This document shows, piece after piece, positions 13,725-26,300 of a DNA stretch of 64,000 nucleotides. The stretch is from contig JAHLKD010000021.1 in the NCBI GenBank assembly GCA_025526935.1, positions 372,001-436,000 on the forward strand, in the 5' to 3' direction. Position numbers and translations under genes: made by a program. How positions within the stretch are numbered: position 1 is the first letter of the stretch; each line of letters begins with the position of its first letter. Source of the DNA: Cladochytrium replicatum. Its lineage: Eukaryota > Chytridiomycota > Chytridiomycetes > Cladochytriales > Cladochytriaceae. Below the pieces are notes generated by a model, which made no database searches, was not told the DNA's origin, and saw nothing but the letters and a program-made list of their open reading frames with translations.

Positions 13725-16700
13725 CTATCTCCATGGATCATCCACGTCTAAAGTGTTCAACGATACAGCCTTGACTGCAGGGATAGTGACTGGTCGTTTC
13801 TCAACAGCACCTTTCTCTTCTCTTTCCAAGATAGCTGTGCGCTTCCCCTCCAGAAGGGCATCATCATTCGCAGTCGTCCAATCTTTTGGATCATTATCCG
13901 CAATGTTCAATCGCGCTAGGTCAGATTTCAACTCTGTTGGCGGCCACAGCTTAACATCAGGTGTTGGTACGGATGGGCGACCCCAGCTTGCTGGTTCAGG
14001 GGTTGGTGCTGCAGTCCAAGAAGGGTTTGAGTCCCAGGTTCGAACATCGCGACCAGAATCCCTGTATTCCTCAACAGGCTTCGAGAAATCGGCCCACCCA
14101 CCATATGACCCCGACGAGTTTTTCACTACCGAACTGGCCAATGGTGCAGGAGCGGTAGAAAATGTCCACTCATCCACACTGCCCAGATTGGAAGGAGAGG
14201 AGGATGGAAAGGCTTGGCCAAAGTTTGCCGACCATTCAGCGCTTGAAGAGGTTGTCCGCCTTCGTTCATCTTCCTCCCCATCGTTTCCGTCCCGGTCAGC
14301 ACGATCGCCTGCCCCAAGACTCTGTGAAGGCCGCATTGCGAGGGTGTCCATGAACGCCTCCGCGATTGCATTGCTGCCTCCACCATTCTGCGCAGCTACT
14401 ACCGCGGCTGCCATCGCAGCGACCGTTGGGTCCGTCGAATTTGTGTTGTTGGCAGACCCGGATCCAACCACCAGAGTTGGCATTGTCGAAGCCAGCTGCT
14501 TGGGCTGAAGCAGTTCAACCAACCTCTGCGCTTCGTCAACACTCTGCGTCTCGGCCAACAACTGCATGAATAGCTCTTCGTCTTCAAGCGAGCCTGCGCT
14601 TCGTCCACTCGTTGCGCTTCCTCTTCTGTACGCCTCCCACGCTGCAGTCGCGGAAGCTGCTCCCGTGATGGCGCTCGCAGCGGTTGTTCCGTCAGAAATC
14701 ATTGACGTACGCCGAGGATCGATAGAAAGTCCGTCCTCATTTCTGGCCTTTCCACCACTTCTTTCTCGCTCTCTTTTGCGGGTCTCCGCTTCTTCTTTCT
14801 TCTTCCGAGCTTTCTCTTCACGCTCTCTTCGCTTCAACTCTTCAAACTCCTGACGTTCTCGTTCCTCTTCATCTTCAACATCCTCAAACCAGTCTGCATC
14901 AATGCTGAAACCAACTCTCTGCAGAATCCGAGGCATTCCCATTCGATATTCGAGATGACCTTTCATCATATCGTCCAGCTGGATATTCTCAACTCCAGGA
15001 ACTCCTTCGACTGGTCGTAAGCCTGCTACTTCTTTCCATACGGCAGACGATGCACGGTACAAAACTCCCAATACATAATCGTTGTTCAGATATCCATTCA
15101 CGATTCGCGTTGAAACAACAGACGCAATCTGTCTCCATTCATCTTTCGTTGCCATTACTGGGCAGCCAAACAAGTACGCTTCTTCCACAATGCCAACAGC
15201 ATTCTTCTGGGCAAGCTCCCGTAGGCAGAAAAAGATCACACGTGCGCCAAGCGAGTACCCAATAAGAGTCACCGGCCTATTCTCTTGCACTTGATTCAGA
15301 AGCGCGTCAGCTAAAACCTAAATGTCCATGTCAACTCCATCCATACCATGAATTATCAGCATGTTACCTTTCCAGCTTTTTTGGCTTTGCTGAGACCGTT
15401 TCCCCAGGGATTATCGATCAGGTAGCTGAGTTTTAGTGCCCACAAAGGGCCAGTCAACGCTGCCATCAGCGTGGGTAGCGCAAACGCCTGGATTCCTTGC
15501 TGCACCAAGAACGAAGCCATCTCGCTGACTATGATGGTCAACGTCGAACCAAGCACTTTCAAGTCTTTTGACTCCCAAACTAAGGTGTACTGATCTCCAT
15601 GAACACCTGGTGTGAGAGTTGAGAACGGAAGCGTATAATCGTCCTCGTTAAATGTGAGCCAACCCGCGACAGTGATAAGTACGTTTGTTTGTTTTGGTGG
15701 TTTAATCTCCTCGTTTGCTCTCGGTCCTGGCACGGGTGTGTCTCTTCCAGGTACTGGTGTTTCTCTTCCCGGGACTGGCGTTTCTCGCCCCGGAGCAGGA
15801 GTACTACGACCTGCCGTAGTTATAATTTGTGGAGCTACTGATGGAGGCGCATCAGCTATGGTTGATGCAGTGTCATCAAAGTTGAAATTTCCTTCGTCGG
15901 GATTCTGGTCTCCCCATTCGGCCAGGTGCGATCTCGTAATTTCCGGAAGAGGGGAGTCGGTTGTGCGCACTTCTGAGCCACTTTGAACACCATCGCTCCC
16001 ACTCCCTGCTGCAAGGGTGCTCTTTGCAGGAGTACCGCTACTCTGACCCCATGAATCAAGCTCATCGTCGCCTTCGGCAGCAAATAGGACAGTGTTGGTC
16101 GATGGCGCTGATTTTTTTGGTGTCAATGATCCCCATGCCGGTGTGGGAGTCCCCACTTCACTCTTTGGGGGTGGAGGGGTAAACGAGGACTTTGACCCGG
16201 ATGGAACTGCCGAGACGGGGGTCTGCTCTTGTTTAGCAGCTGTAGCTTCAGCGTCAGCCTTTTTCTTCGCTTCCGCCGCCTCTTCTGCTTCCAGCCGTCG
16301 CCGTCGCCGCCGTTCCTTTCTTCGGTTCTCTTTGTTTTCAGCAATTCGACGTTGGGCCTCTTCAAGTGAAAGAAATTCAAACTCGGTGATTCCCCGAGTT
16401 CGTTTCATCATTTTGAAACCTCCAGTTCCTTTTTACACAAATCAATATTTGTCAACAATGTCCATGCGAGTATAATTTTCACCTCCTCCTGTCAGTACTC
16501 CAGTTGAAGTAATTATCGCAATACCGGTAGTACTTGTCAGAGCCCCGGTAACACCAGCGCCTGCTGAAATTCCGACAGTTGACAGCGCTGCTCCAATCCC
16601 TGCACCGATAAATGGTGCCGCAAGTCCTGCAGTAAGTCCAATAACAGCTCCACCCGCTGAGTACGAAAATTGATGAACAGAGAGGAACGATAAATTTGAA

Positions 16701-17885
16701 CCCCACAACATACCAAGCGATGCCAGGCCCATGTAAAGCCACCGACGCCTTGCTTCGAGCTTATTTCTCCGCTCCACAGTAGAATCATCCTTTTTCAGAT
16801 CTTCAGAATTCTCTGCCAAACGCAGTTGATCTGCAATCGCTTTCTCCAATTGGATCACATCCGCCCAAGGCACACGCAGATACCCCGCAACGATTCGCAG
16901 AAGCATCCTTGACCGCGAGTCGTAAAAGCCGTCCGATATGCAAATGATGAAAAGGTGAGAAAGCACAACGTATCTGATATCCGATGGCTCTGCTTCCTCG
17001 CCATCTTCTGTAGCCAGGTTTTCGTCATCCTCAGGAGGTGGTAACCCTCGATCAAGCGCGTCTTGAAGACGCGATTGCTGCTCTCTCTGCTGTTTCTGCA
17101 GCATCGCAGCTGTTTTCTTGGCGTCATCGACGAGTGTTGTTGCCAGATCGCTTGGTTTAATCCCATGTTCCGCGAGTTGCCTAATCATATGTTGTTCTTG
17201 GGAAGAAAAAATCGTCATAAAAGGAGTATTACCTTCATGCATTAGAGGGCTCACCTTCGTCACTGACGTCCAAGTAGATGAACACCTTCGCCATGAAAGC
17301 CTTGGCCCATTTCTCGTACAGTTCCGCCATCTTTTTGGACTTTGGAAACCTATGCGCTTTGAACTCCACCGCACAGACGTAGCATAGTCCAGCGTATGCA
17401 ATTTTCTGAGATTCGGAGAAGATGCTCTGGATGGATGCGATCTTCTGAGACTTGCTCAAGTATCGGCGCGATCCTTTTCGTGACACGGTGCCGGCACTGA
17501 ACCCCGTTCTGACAGAGGCTCCGTCGTCAAAATCAGCTAAGCTGTCACTATCCGCAATCTGTGGAGTCTCAACTGTGCGAGGTGTTTTTTGGACTAATGT
17601 TTTCTGCTCTATTGAAGATAAACCAACGGAGGGGCTCTGAGAATCGGCCGCAGAGTTAGCCTCGCGGAATTGAGTGCCTGGAGGTGGCAAAGCAGGGGTA
17701 TCGAATGCTTTAGGGAGGGGTTGAATTGGTGGGAATGCTGCAAAGTTTGCGAAACTCGGAATGTTGGGGTCTCCAGTTGGAGTTGTGTTCGCCGTCAGGG
17801 AGGGTGTTTGCACGAGCGGGGCCACATCAAAACTCATTGAGAGCAAATCGTCGACGCTGGGTTGTGGTCGAATCCTCCGATCCAT
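13725..17885 (-). CDS. DUF726 / TMCO4-like membrane alpha/beta-hydrolase
   Basis: Four exons (17885-17255, 17196-16483, 16419-15368, 15317-13725) give 1329 residues. The family has a multi-helix hydrophobic core followed by a hydrolase-like domain with a GxSxG nucleophile motif; here GYSLGARV at about 819-826. Glycine-rich membrane segments (GGAVIGLTAGLAAPFIGAGI) lie at about 385-440 and the family-typical KRTRGITEFEF follows. I know members as TMCO4 in animals and Mil1-type proteins in yeast; the exact substrate is not established to my knowledge. Unusual here are a long charged insertion with KKE/RRR stretches, a 7-residue PGRETPV repeat, and a roughly 400-residue disordered tail. It is divergent from the BTB gene with 267 bp between starts. 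Confidence 0.88.
15725..15810 (-). repeat. 21-bp coding minisatellite
   Basis: Four tandem units in the DUF726 gene encode GRSTPAP, GRETPVP, GRETPVP and GRDTPVP, a proline-rich linker. Confidence 0.8.
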
Positions 17886-18152
17886 TATTTGTGCATGAGT
17901 TTGGGGTGTTGCTCTCGGCGAGTAATGGTAGCGCCACGTGGGAACTGCAGATTTTAATGTTGTTAAAATTCACGGAGTTGAGTGATAACAAGGCTGGAGG
18001 ATGAACAGAATTGATGAAGATTTGTCCTGTTAGTGTGGTGGCTGCTTTGGACATGCCGTTCAGAATGAATTGCCGTCCAGACTATTTTTAGACTGCGAAA
18101 CATCAAAAGCAATCGATATATCTCCTCGCCCCAGTTCAACCGCTTAAGCAGC

Positions 18153-20661
18153 ATGATTGGGTCTCCGGGAGAGGACCAAGTTGGATCAAATGGTGAAATC
18201 ATTCTACCGACAGTAACCATTTCCCCTGTCGAAGGACATATAACCACCATACTTCCTGCTGAGATTGTGGAAAACCGCCCGCATCATCAGAGCCCTGCGG
18301 TTCGTCGTTATCAGCGCTATTTGGGTCAATTCATTGAGCAAGATGAGCAGGATGAGGACGCTGCAACAGTCCCGACACCATCTTTTCGAGGATTGTTCAC
18401 AAATGACGACAACAGCGTGGGACTTCAAGAAATCCCAAATTCCATTCGCACAACATCGGCGCCCGAGTTTCGTCGCGTGCATTCTGATCATCAATCTCTC
18501 CCAGGATTTCGTCCCAGACCGCATCACTCCCGTAGAGCACGCTCCACGTGGGATGGATCACAAACCAGCTCCCTGTCAACATTGCCTCCTATTCATATCT
18601 CCCATCAGAACGAGAACCTGTTCCACCCCCTGATAGCAACATCTTCAATTAGTGCACAGATAATTGGACCGCTTTCGCCCGAAACTCCTGTGATTCGCCC
18701 AAGCAATGAACCGTCGCTAGTTCCAGAGATGCGAGGAGCGGAACATCTGAAAAAGATCGCGACTAATCTCTACTGCCGAGGGTTTCTGGATGGATTGTAC
18801 AGCGACGTTGCGGTCCATGCACTTGGAGCTACTTTCAATCTGCACAAGATCGTATTGCTTCAAAATGACTACTTTGCATCGATGCTGCAAGGGGGTTGGG
18901 CAGAACGAGAAGCGCACGATCTATTTCTCCGGTTCGACGACAGTAACATTACAGCAGAAGGGCTGGCTGTCGTGTTTGCGAGAGTTTATGGGCAACTGGA
19001 CGTACACCTTACGCCAAAGAATGTGTGTGGAGTTCTTGCGGCGTCGTCATTCTTCAACGACAAAGAATTAGGGGAGATGTGTGCCGAATTTATCATTGCA
19101 ACTCTCGACTCCAAGAACGTTGCAGACTATATGATGTTCGCTGATGAGCGTTATTACGGTTCGCGCTCTGAAGCTATCTTGGATGCATGCTTTAGTTTCC
19201 TTTGCCAGCACGGATTATCGACCCAATCAGAAGATGACGAATCAAAACCTGCCTCACTGTGGGCTCGTAGTTTGAGAGACGCACTCGTTCGGCTACCCAT
19301 CCACTGGGTTGAGCGCATTCTTAGCTCCGACTGCTTCTTCGCCCCAACGGAATTCGATCGCTTCTGCCTCATTCGTGACGTTATCGTGCATCGTAGACGG
19401 AACTTGATCCGGTTGATCGAGCAGGCACAATACTTAGACAATCCGATCCCCTCATCAGACGACGACGATGGAGACTCGTTGCGAAATCATTCCAACACAG
19501 ACGGAAAGAAAACGACGGACACGGAATTCTCCACGCTCTCCGGTTTGGAACGTGAGCGTATCATAGAAGACGGCAAAGAAAGGGGGATCTCATTTCGAAC
19601 CAAAAGCCGAATCACCAGTGAAAATGTGAATTCCGATGAAGACGGCAGCCTGGAAGAAGCTTTCGAATACGACGAGGAATACGACTCCTTCGAAGACATC
19701 GACGCTCTTCAAGACTTTGAAAGCGACGAAAACGGAAGCCCATCATGTTCTAGCAATGTGATCGCAACCTCGATAGCCGCGACTAATTCACTGTCGTCAA
19801 TATCAAAACAGCTCCAAGAGGAAGAGCAAGCATACAAAACAATGCTTTCCCACGCAACTATCTATTCGCACATGCATTTCGATCAGTTACTGACCATCAG
19901 AGATCTGGAAATCATTCCAGAGCGAATCCTGCAGCGTGCTTTCTGGTCCCAGCAGGAGCTGCGCATGCTAGTTGAATCTGCGGGAGAACTAACATCCGAA
20001 CTAGGAATTCGCAATTCAGCGACTGGAGTGCCGACTGACGACACTGACAAAATTGACGGAAAAAGACTCAGTGATATGCAGAAGGGACCGATTTATACGC
20101 ACAGGTCAGCACGGTTCCCACCTTACCGATTCGGTGTGGAATTTAGTGATCTGAAGAGACTTCACGGAGGTGGGCGGTGTTATTCTTCCATCATGCAGTA
20201 CGCAGGGTGAGTAATAGAACATTAGTGGAAAACTTATCTATTGCTGACGCAGTATATCAAGGTCCTACTGGGTGATCTATCTGCAAAAGATTGTATTAGA
20301 TCAACCGAAGCTTGGGGTGTACTTGCAACGTTGGCAGCCGGAGGAAGGTTCCTGTGCGCCGCCATCTTCGCTTACTGCACTCGCAGGTGCAACTACACCG
20401 ATATCGACAACATCTTCATCAGTAACGAATGCAGAGTCAAAGCTCTATTCGGATCGCCGGATTGAAGTGCGCACATGGTTTAAGTTGTACTGCTTTTTTG
20501 CAAACCGGAAATGCTATGTTCTCGAGAGCAAGCCGGACGTATTCAAGAATACGCAGAGCTGGGGGTGGAGGAGTAACAAGCTTTACAAGGATGCTTTCCT
20601 CGTGGATATGCCAAAGAAATCCGACACCCTACGATGTTGTGTTGTCATGGGCCATATCTGA
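18153..20661 (+). CDS. BTB-domain protein, germ-cell-less-like
   Basis: Two exons (18153-20206, 20253-20661) give 820 residues. A BTB/POZ domain begins near residue 210 with LYSDVAVHALGATFNLHKIV, and the following SMLQGGW resembles the germ-cell-less (GMCL1) group, including the ALG...LHK spacing, a BACK-like region (LTPKNVCGVLAASSFF) and a C-terminal aromatic segment (RSYWVIYLQKI, YCFFANRKCYV). GCL proteins act as substrate adaptors for Cullin-3 ubiquitin ligases at the nuclear envelope. An N-terminal region of about 200 residues is disordered and an acidic stretch (EEYDSFEDIDALQD, about 510-525) splits the middle; both exceed the animal protein length. The assignment is by pattern, not alignment score. 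Confidence 0.8.
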
Positions 20662-20938
20662 GATATTTACTTGGACATTATCTGCAGCTATGTCATTTGG
20701 CTGTCTCTTCTCATTTTCTGTATCCTTCTTGGCTGATTCGTTCGTCGTTTGGAATTTTTTGTGCCCTGCATCACTCGTTTTTGTTTTGTTCTCAGTGCCG
20801 AGCTTCCCACGACGGCAGGGTTCAGGTGGTTGGTCCAATAAAACTTTAGCATCACGCTGATTGGTGGATCCGTGATCATTATCCAAACTGAGGATACATA
20901 AAATCACCCCTGACATCCCTGCGGACCTTTCGCTGGCC

Positions 20939-22912
20939 ATGTCTGCCGTTCCCGTCTATCCGCCGGTGCCAAAGCTCGGGCCAGACGAAATAGAGCGCAT
21001 CCTGTATCTCCCAACCTTTGCACCGAGGGCAATATCAGTGCTCGGTGCTTACAACTTGTAGTTAGTTCCTGCAAGACTAGATAAAAAATCTAACATTCTC
21101 TCATTGTCAGGGTGATTGTCGTAACCACTGCCATATTCTTCTTCTATCGAGCTCATGATGCAATCAAAGTACATGGCATTTCGCTCATCGTCGCCCAAGC
21201 TTGTTTCGTGGTCTTGGGCACACCTCTTGTGATACTTCAAATGACGTACTACCCCGTGTTTCCGTGTGCAATGATTCTGCTGGGTCAGACGATGATAGTG
21301 AACTGGGGGATATGCATTTTCGGTCGGGTTGTTCGACTTCGGCAGATATTCATCTTCCATCAGAGTGCCATAGCCCAGTACACCGATTTCAACCGCAAAC
21401 GACTATCGCCGAACTTTGGATACCGAAATGAGACGAGATCCGAGGGCGTTCCGTTCACGACCACAACAACTGCTTCGTATCCGCCTCCACTAGAAGGCAG
21501 TGGAATCATGCAGTTCGCAGAGCGCCATGGCATAGCACGGCTGGCACTCCAGAGAGCATGGATTGTTGCCGGCTCAGCACTACTTATTAACACCACCCTC
21601 TCGCTCGTGTTGATACTCGTCGTACCAGGCCTGATTGCGGACGACCTATTCGAAATTATGGGGTCACCGATTATTGCCGGGCTACTTGGGAAGACCCGGC
21701 GAGGTGTCGATTGCCATCCCCGCGATTGGTGGTTTCTTCCCGGGTTTACCCTCATGGGGGTATTTATCGGGATCGTTGCACCTGTTTCTATATGGAGCAT
21801 CAGAAATATGCGGGATACCTTTGGACTTCGAGCAGAGCTATTAACCACACTGGGGATCACCATTCCATGCTTCATTGCATATTGGGTATATGGTCTTGTC
21901 TTTTGGGACTACACAGGATATTTTACTCCAAACACGCTCGCTTACTTCTTCTTTGCGGCCGGACATGGATCTGTTATCTGGCCGCTCATTCAGCTATTTC
22001 GCCACAATCGTGCAGCAAAGTCGCTCGCGCTGAACATGGAATCTTTCCAGAAAGTTTTGTCAGATCCAACTATGTTTGCTTCGCTCAAAGAACTCGCAGT
22101 CAGAGGTTGGTTAGGTGTTGGTTCGTTATCGTTTTTTTGATACTGATCCTTCTTGAAGACTTTTGCAGTGAGCAAACTATCTTTCTGGAGGAATTGCGAA
22201 TTTTGACAGCCAAAGTACGTGCTGAGCGTGTGAAAGCCGTGCGTGCAAGTGTCCCAAACCTGCGATCCGAAGCATCTGCACCACTCCTCTCGATCAGCTT
22301 CCAATCCAAACCTCTCGATTCATTCGACAGAGGCTTCCCTCTATCTCCCTCTCAATCATCACCGCTTTCCTACAGCCCGTATCCATCATCAGCAACACCA
22401 TATGATCAGCCCTTCAACTTCACGGATGCTTCCAATCCCTCGCTGCCACGAAGTGCAGTCAGTGAACGAACCCTGGCGAACCGGCCATCACTGCAGCAAC
22501 TCTCGGGAAGTTACCAATCACACCGCCCAACTTTGCCACGTGCGGGCGATAACCCGAGGACACCTATAATTCCCGGCAGTGAACGCTCAAGCTTGGATAC
22601 CCCTACTATGGTCCCACCATCTCTGGTTCCCCAGTTTGCTGCTGTCTGCGCCGTCTTTATACGACCGGGAGCGCCGATGGAGCTGAATCTCTCTGCAGCT
22701 GTCCGCAGCCAATGCATGAACGCAGCCGCACGGCAGCCATATACTGTGGATATGTTTGATTCAGCGAAAGATCAAGTGATTCAAAGTCTGGTAAGATTTT
22801 GAATACTCTCACCTGGGTTGTCATTGACCATCCTGATTCATAGTTCTTGAATACATTCCCGAAACTCGTCCAATCAAAGAAGGAAGGAATTGCCAACGAG
22901 TCTTTTCCTTAG
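20939..22912 (+). CDS. 7TM receptor with C-terminal RGS domain
   Basis: Four exons (20939-21057, 21111-22105, 22159-22790, 22844-22912) give 604 residues. Seven hydrophobic helices occupy roughly residues 38-345. An RGS domain follows: FQKVLSDPTMFASLKELAV then DFCSEQTIFLEELRI, and after a Ser/Pro-rich insertion of about 130 residues, FIRPGAPMELNLSAA and the closing FDSAKDQVIQSLFLNTFPK. RGS domains speed GTP hydrolysis on G-alpha subunits; the receptor-RGS fusion is known from plants (AtRGS1) and fungi (GprK type), where the helix bundle probably senses nutrients and recruits the RGS to the membrane. The donor of intron 2 is GTTGGT, weak but the only one that restores frame. Downstream 22913-23329 has no gene. 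Confidence 0.88.
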
Positions 22913-23329
22913 TCACAGCACATTTTGTTTTAGGTTTTTTACTGGCAGTTTCGGTGTTTCCTAGATTGCTTGCGCCAGACTCTTTTATTGTTACAGTTTC
23001 GTTTGAGATTCAAGCTCCTCATTGATTAAACATTCGCCTTCTTCTTGCCTGGTTGCAAGGCATTGAGTTAGAGTTCCATTTTCGTTGGCTTTTTAGTTGC
23101 AACGAAAAATTGAACTTGCGTTTTGAATAGCTTTGCACAACAACTGGATCCTCATGTAAATAACAATCTTTCTTCAAGCCTTTGTTTGAGCAGGGAATCG
23201 AATCGGAAACAGTGCAATGGTTCAATTACAGGTTACTAAGCCTGTTTTCTTTGATTCAGGATCTTTTTAATATGTTGCAACCTGCGAGCATAATAGCTAC
23301 ACCTTAATTTAATGTCCAGGATAGAGCAT

Positions 23330-26300
23330 TCATATGTTCGACAATTCTGATAAAATATCGCTCCACTCCTTCGCAATGTCCACACGGTCCACCAGGATTC
23401 CACCGAGCCTTCTCATCTCGGCCACCATTCCAGCCAGATTTGCCTTGACCTGTGAATTTCCGCTATGAACTGGAGCAGTAGAGACTCCCAGATTCACTTT
23501 CCAGCCGACAGCCCCGCTTCCGCCAAAGACTGTAGTTCTATCGAACACAATTCCGATGGTCGTTCCTCCATAAACATCGGCGAAAACACGGGCGATGCAC
23601 GAAGATCCGCTTCGACTTGCAATGCCAGCGGAACCTTCGCCTACCGGAGTGCCATCAGCAACGTCGCCGAATGCACTTTTCAGGTCTTCCACGTATCGCT
23701 CAACTGGGTCCATGTACTCCAACGCCCAACCCGTCCGAGCAGCACTAGCCTCCCGTGAAAGGATGGTCACCATGAGCGCTTCCTCGTAAACTCTACGTTC
23801 GTTGTCGTCAGCAAAGGATGGAGCCACTGCCGATGCGCTAGTGAGGTTCTTGAACGGTGTCGCGCTGCGAGTGGCGGCCATCAACATAGTTCCAGGAAGC
23901 GACCGTGGATCGAAAGCAACTGATTGGGAGTAACGTGGACAAAGTCCCGCTCTCAAGCGGATGAGGACGTCGTATCCTTGAGTCGGTGTAATGAACAGCT
24001 TTGCCAAATTGCTGACCACGGTGGCCGGGACAGCCATCAATTGCGTTTCCGTTGGAGATGTTAACTGCCCGTATGGAGAAGCGGAGAGCTCGATGCACTT
24101 CAACGCAGACGATGAAAGTACTTTCAATCGTTTGATTGTCATGGCAGCATTGGGCTGAACCCGTAGTGATGAAAAACCCCACCAGGTAGCGTAAGGGTCG
24201 AGATCGGTTGCAACGTACATGAAGTGAGTTGTTGAATCACTTGGGTTAGGAGCGTTCTCCGACGATGAAGTAGGGTTTGCCAACTGACGTGCGTGAGCGA
24301 ACGATTTTGTGATCTCCGCTTCAACAGCAACCGACTCGGTCCACCTGCTTTTACTCTTGATCCGCTGTTGTACCTCTGGATCATCCACCCCTTCTCCCCC
24401 AGCTTCCTTTGCTGTACGATCGAGCTCGACAATAAACGGCCGCCCTTCCCATTCCCAAGACTTCAAAACGGCAAGGCATCGTAGGAAGCCGCACTCGCCC
24501 GAAGCTGCTGGGGCCGACCATCCAAACTCTGACGTAGCCTGGATAAATACTTTAACAGCAATGAGCTCGGCCACTTCCTCCGGAATTCCCACACCACCCC
24601 CGGCTGTTGGGACGAAAACTGGTGGGGCAACTGACTTCCCAAAGACCAAAACTTTCGGGAGTGCTGGGAGACTTGAGGCGGAAGGGGCCAATAGCATATG
24701 AGCTGCGAGCCAACGCTTGAACAACCTTATTGTCATTGGAAGGTGTGGGTGACGTCTGCATAGATGCTGGATTCGCGATGTGTGCTGAGGAAGAAATCTG
24801 AAACGCTGCAAGTAGCGAGCGTACTTTTCGCGAGCAGAGACCAACTTTGAATGTGTCACCAATTGAGCTTTCTTGATCGTTTCGATGGCTTTCAGCGTCT
24901 CTGGGGGGAGCGCATCACCCTTCTTTTTCTCAATTTTCTTTGCCTTTTTCCTTTGATGCCAGCCAGCTGAGCTGTTTTCTGCTTCACCGGAATCCTGTGG
25001 CTTCTGGAGCATTTGAACTTGAGAAGCCTGTCGCTTCAATAGTGTTTGCAGATCTAAAATCGCCTTTTCGTGCAGAAGTTGTTCTCGCTCATGATGGATT
25101 CGACAACGAAATGTGTATCCCTCGCTGGTTGTAACGTCAAGGTAACCAGAATCCCAATCGTCATCGTACTGGGGAGCTCCTGGCTTATTTCCGCCTGCAT
25201 TCTTTGTTCCCCCCGCTCGGGCAACTTGCACCCTCACACCACTCTTAATCCCACCTTCTTTCTGAGCAAATTTCTCGGCAAGCTGAATATAAAATGCCGT
25301 CTTTACTCTCTCCACGGCAGCAAGATCGTCTGGCCAATACGTTGAGCTTTCAAACTCGATGTTGACGTCCATTATATCGCGCAATCTAATCGGGTTATAT
25401 CTTTCCTCTTCGCTGCTGATTTCGCCCGTTCCATCGGCAGAGTTCTTTGTCTTCATTTTCACCCACTTTGCATTGGTCCGTGCAATGGTTTCTTGGCTAC
25501 GAGGAACGAATACTGAACTGTATCGAAGTCCCGCAGAGCAAGGAGCAACATTGACAATTGAAAGCGGAAGTTCATTCTTCTCATCCGATGCAAGATCCTT
25601 CAGTGATCGTGCGAATCGATCAAAGGAGTCCATAACTGACTGGAAAGAATCTCCACCGGGAAGCACCTTTCCGGCCGCATCCGTCAACGCTTTTGCGACT
25701 TTCTCGGCTGCCTCCGCTCCTATCGATTTCCTACTCTTATCGGCAAAAATTGGCGGCACAGCTGCAGCGACAACTTCCATCGCAGCCCTCGAATCATGTT
25801 CCTTCAAAAAAGTTCTTGCAAGCATCTGTCCTGTCCACATCGTCAACGTCCCGTTATCAATTGACAGTCCAGGGACGTGGCGTTCCAGCAAATATGCTAC
25901 CATTCGCCCTACAATCGCCGAACGCTGTCCAACCGATCCCTGACCTTTGTCTCCACCTGTGGACGAACTTTCATCGCTATCAGCCTCGCACTCGAAAACG
26001 ACACTCTCACGAATAGTGCCATCCTTGAATCGTCTCAGCTCAGCTTTTGGTCCCCACAGCTCCTGGAACGCTTTCACTGCATCGCGAGCCGATAACCTCC
26101 TGTTTTGGATCGCCTCACTCTCAACCACTGCACTGGTATCATCTGCAAGTGGACCGTGTTCTACCACACGAAGTGAGGCTTGTGGATCCAAAACCAGAAG
26201 AATCGATATAGGCGTCCGCATTGCTTCATGCGTGATGGGTTGCTGTACTTGCTGAGCGTCAACTTTGGACTTTTTCGACTTTTCATTCTTCTGGACCGAG

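Noticed and set aside
13522-14508. 328-codon plus-strand open frame
   Set aside because: It is the antisense shadow of the last exon of the DUF726 gene, which is better supported.
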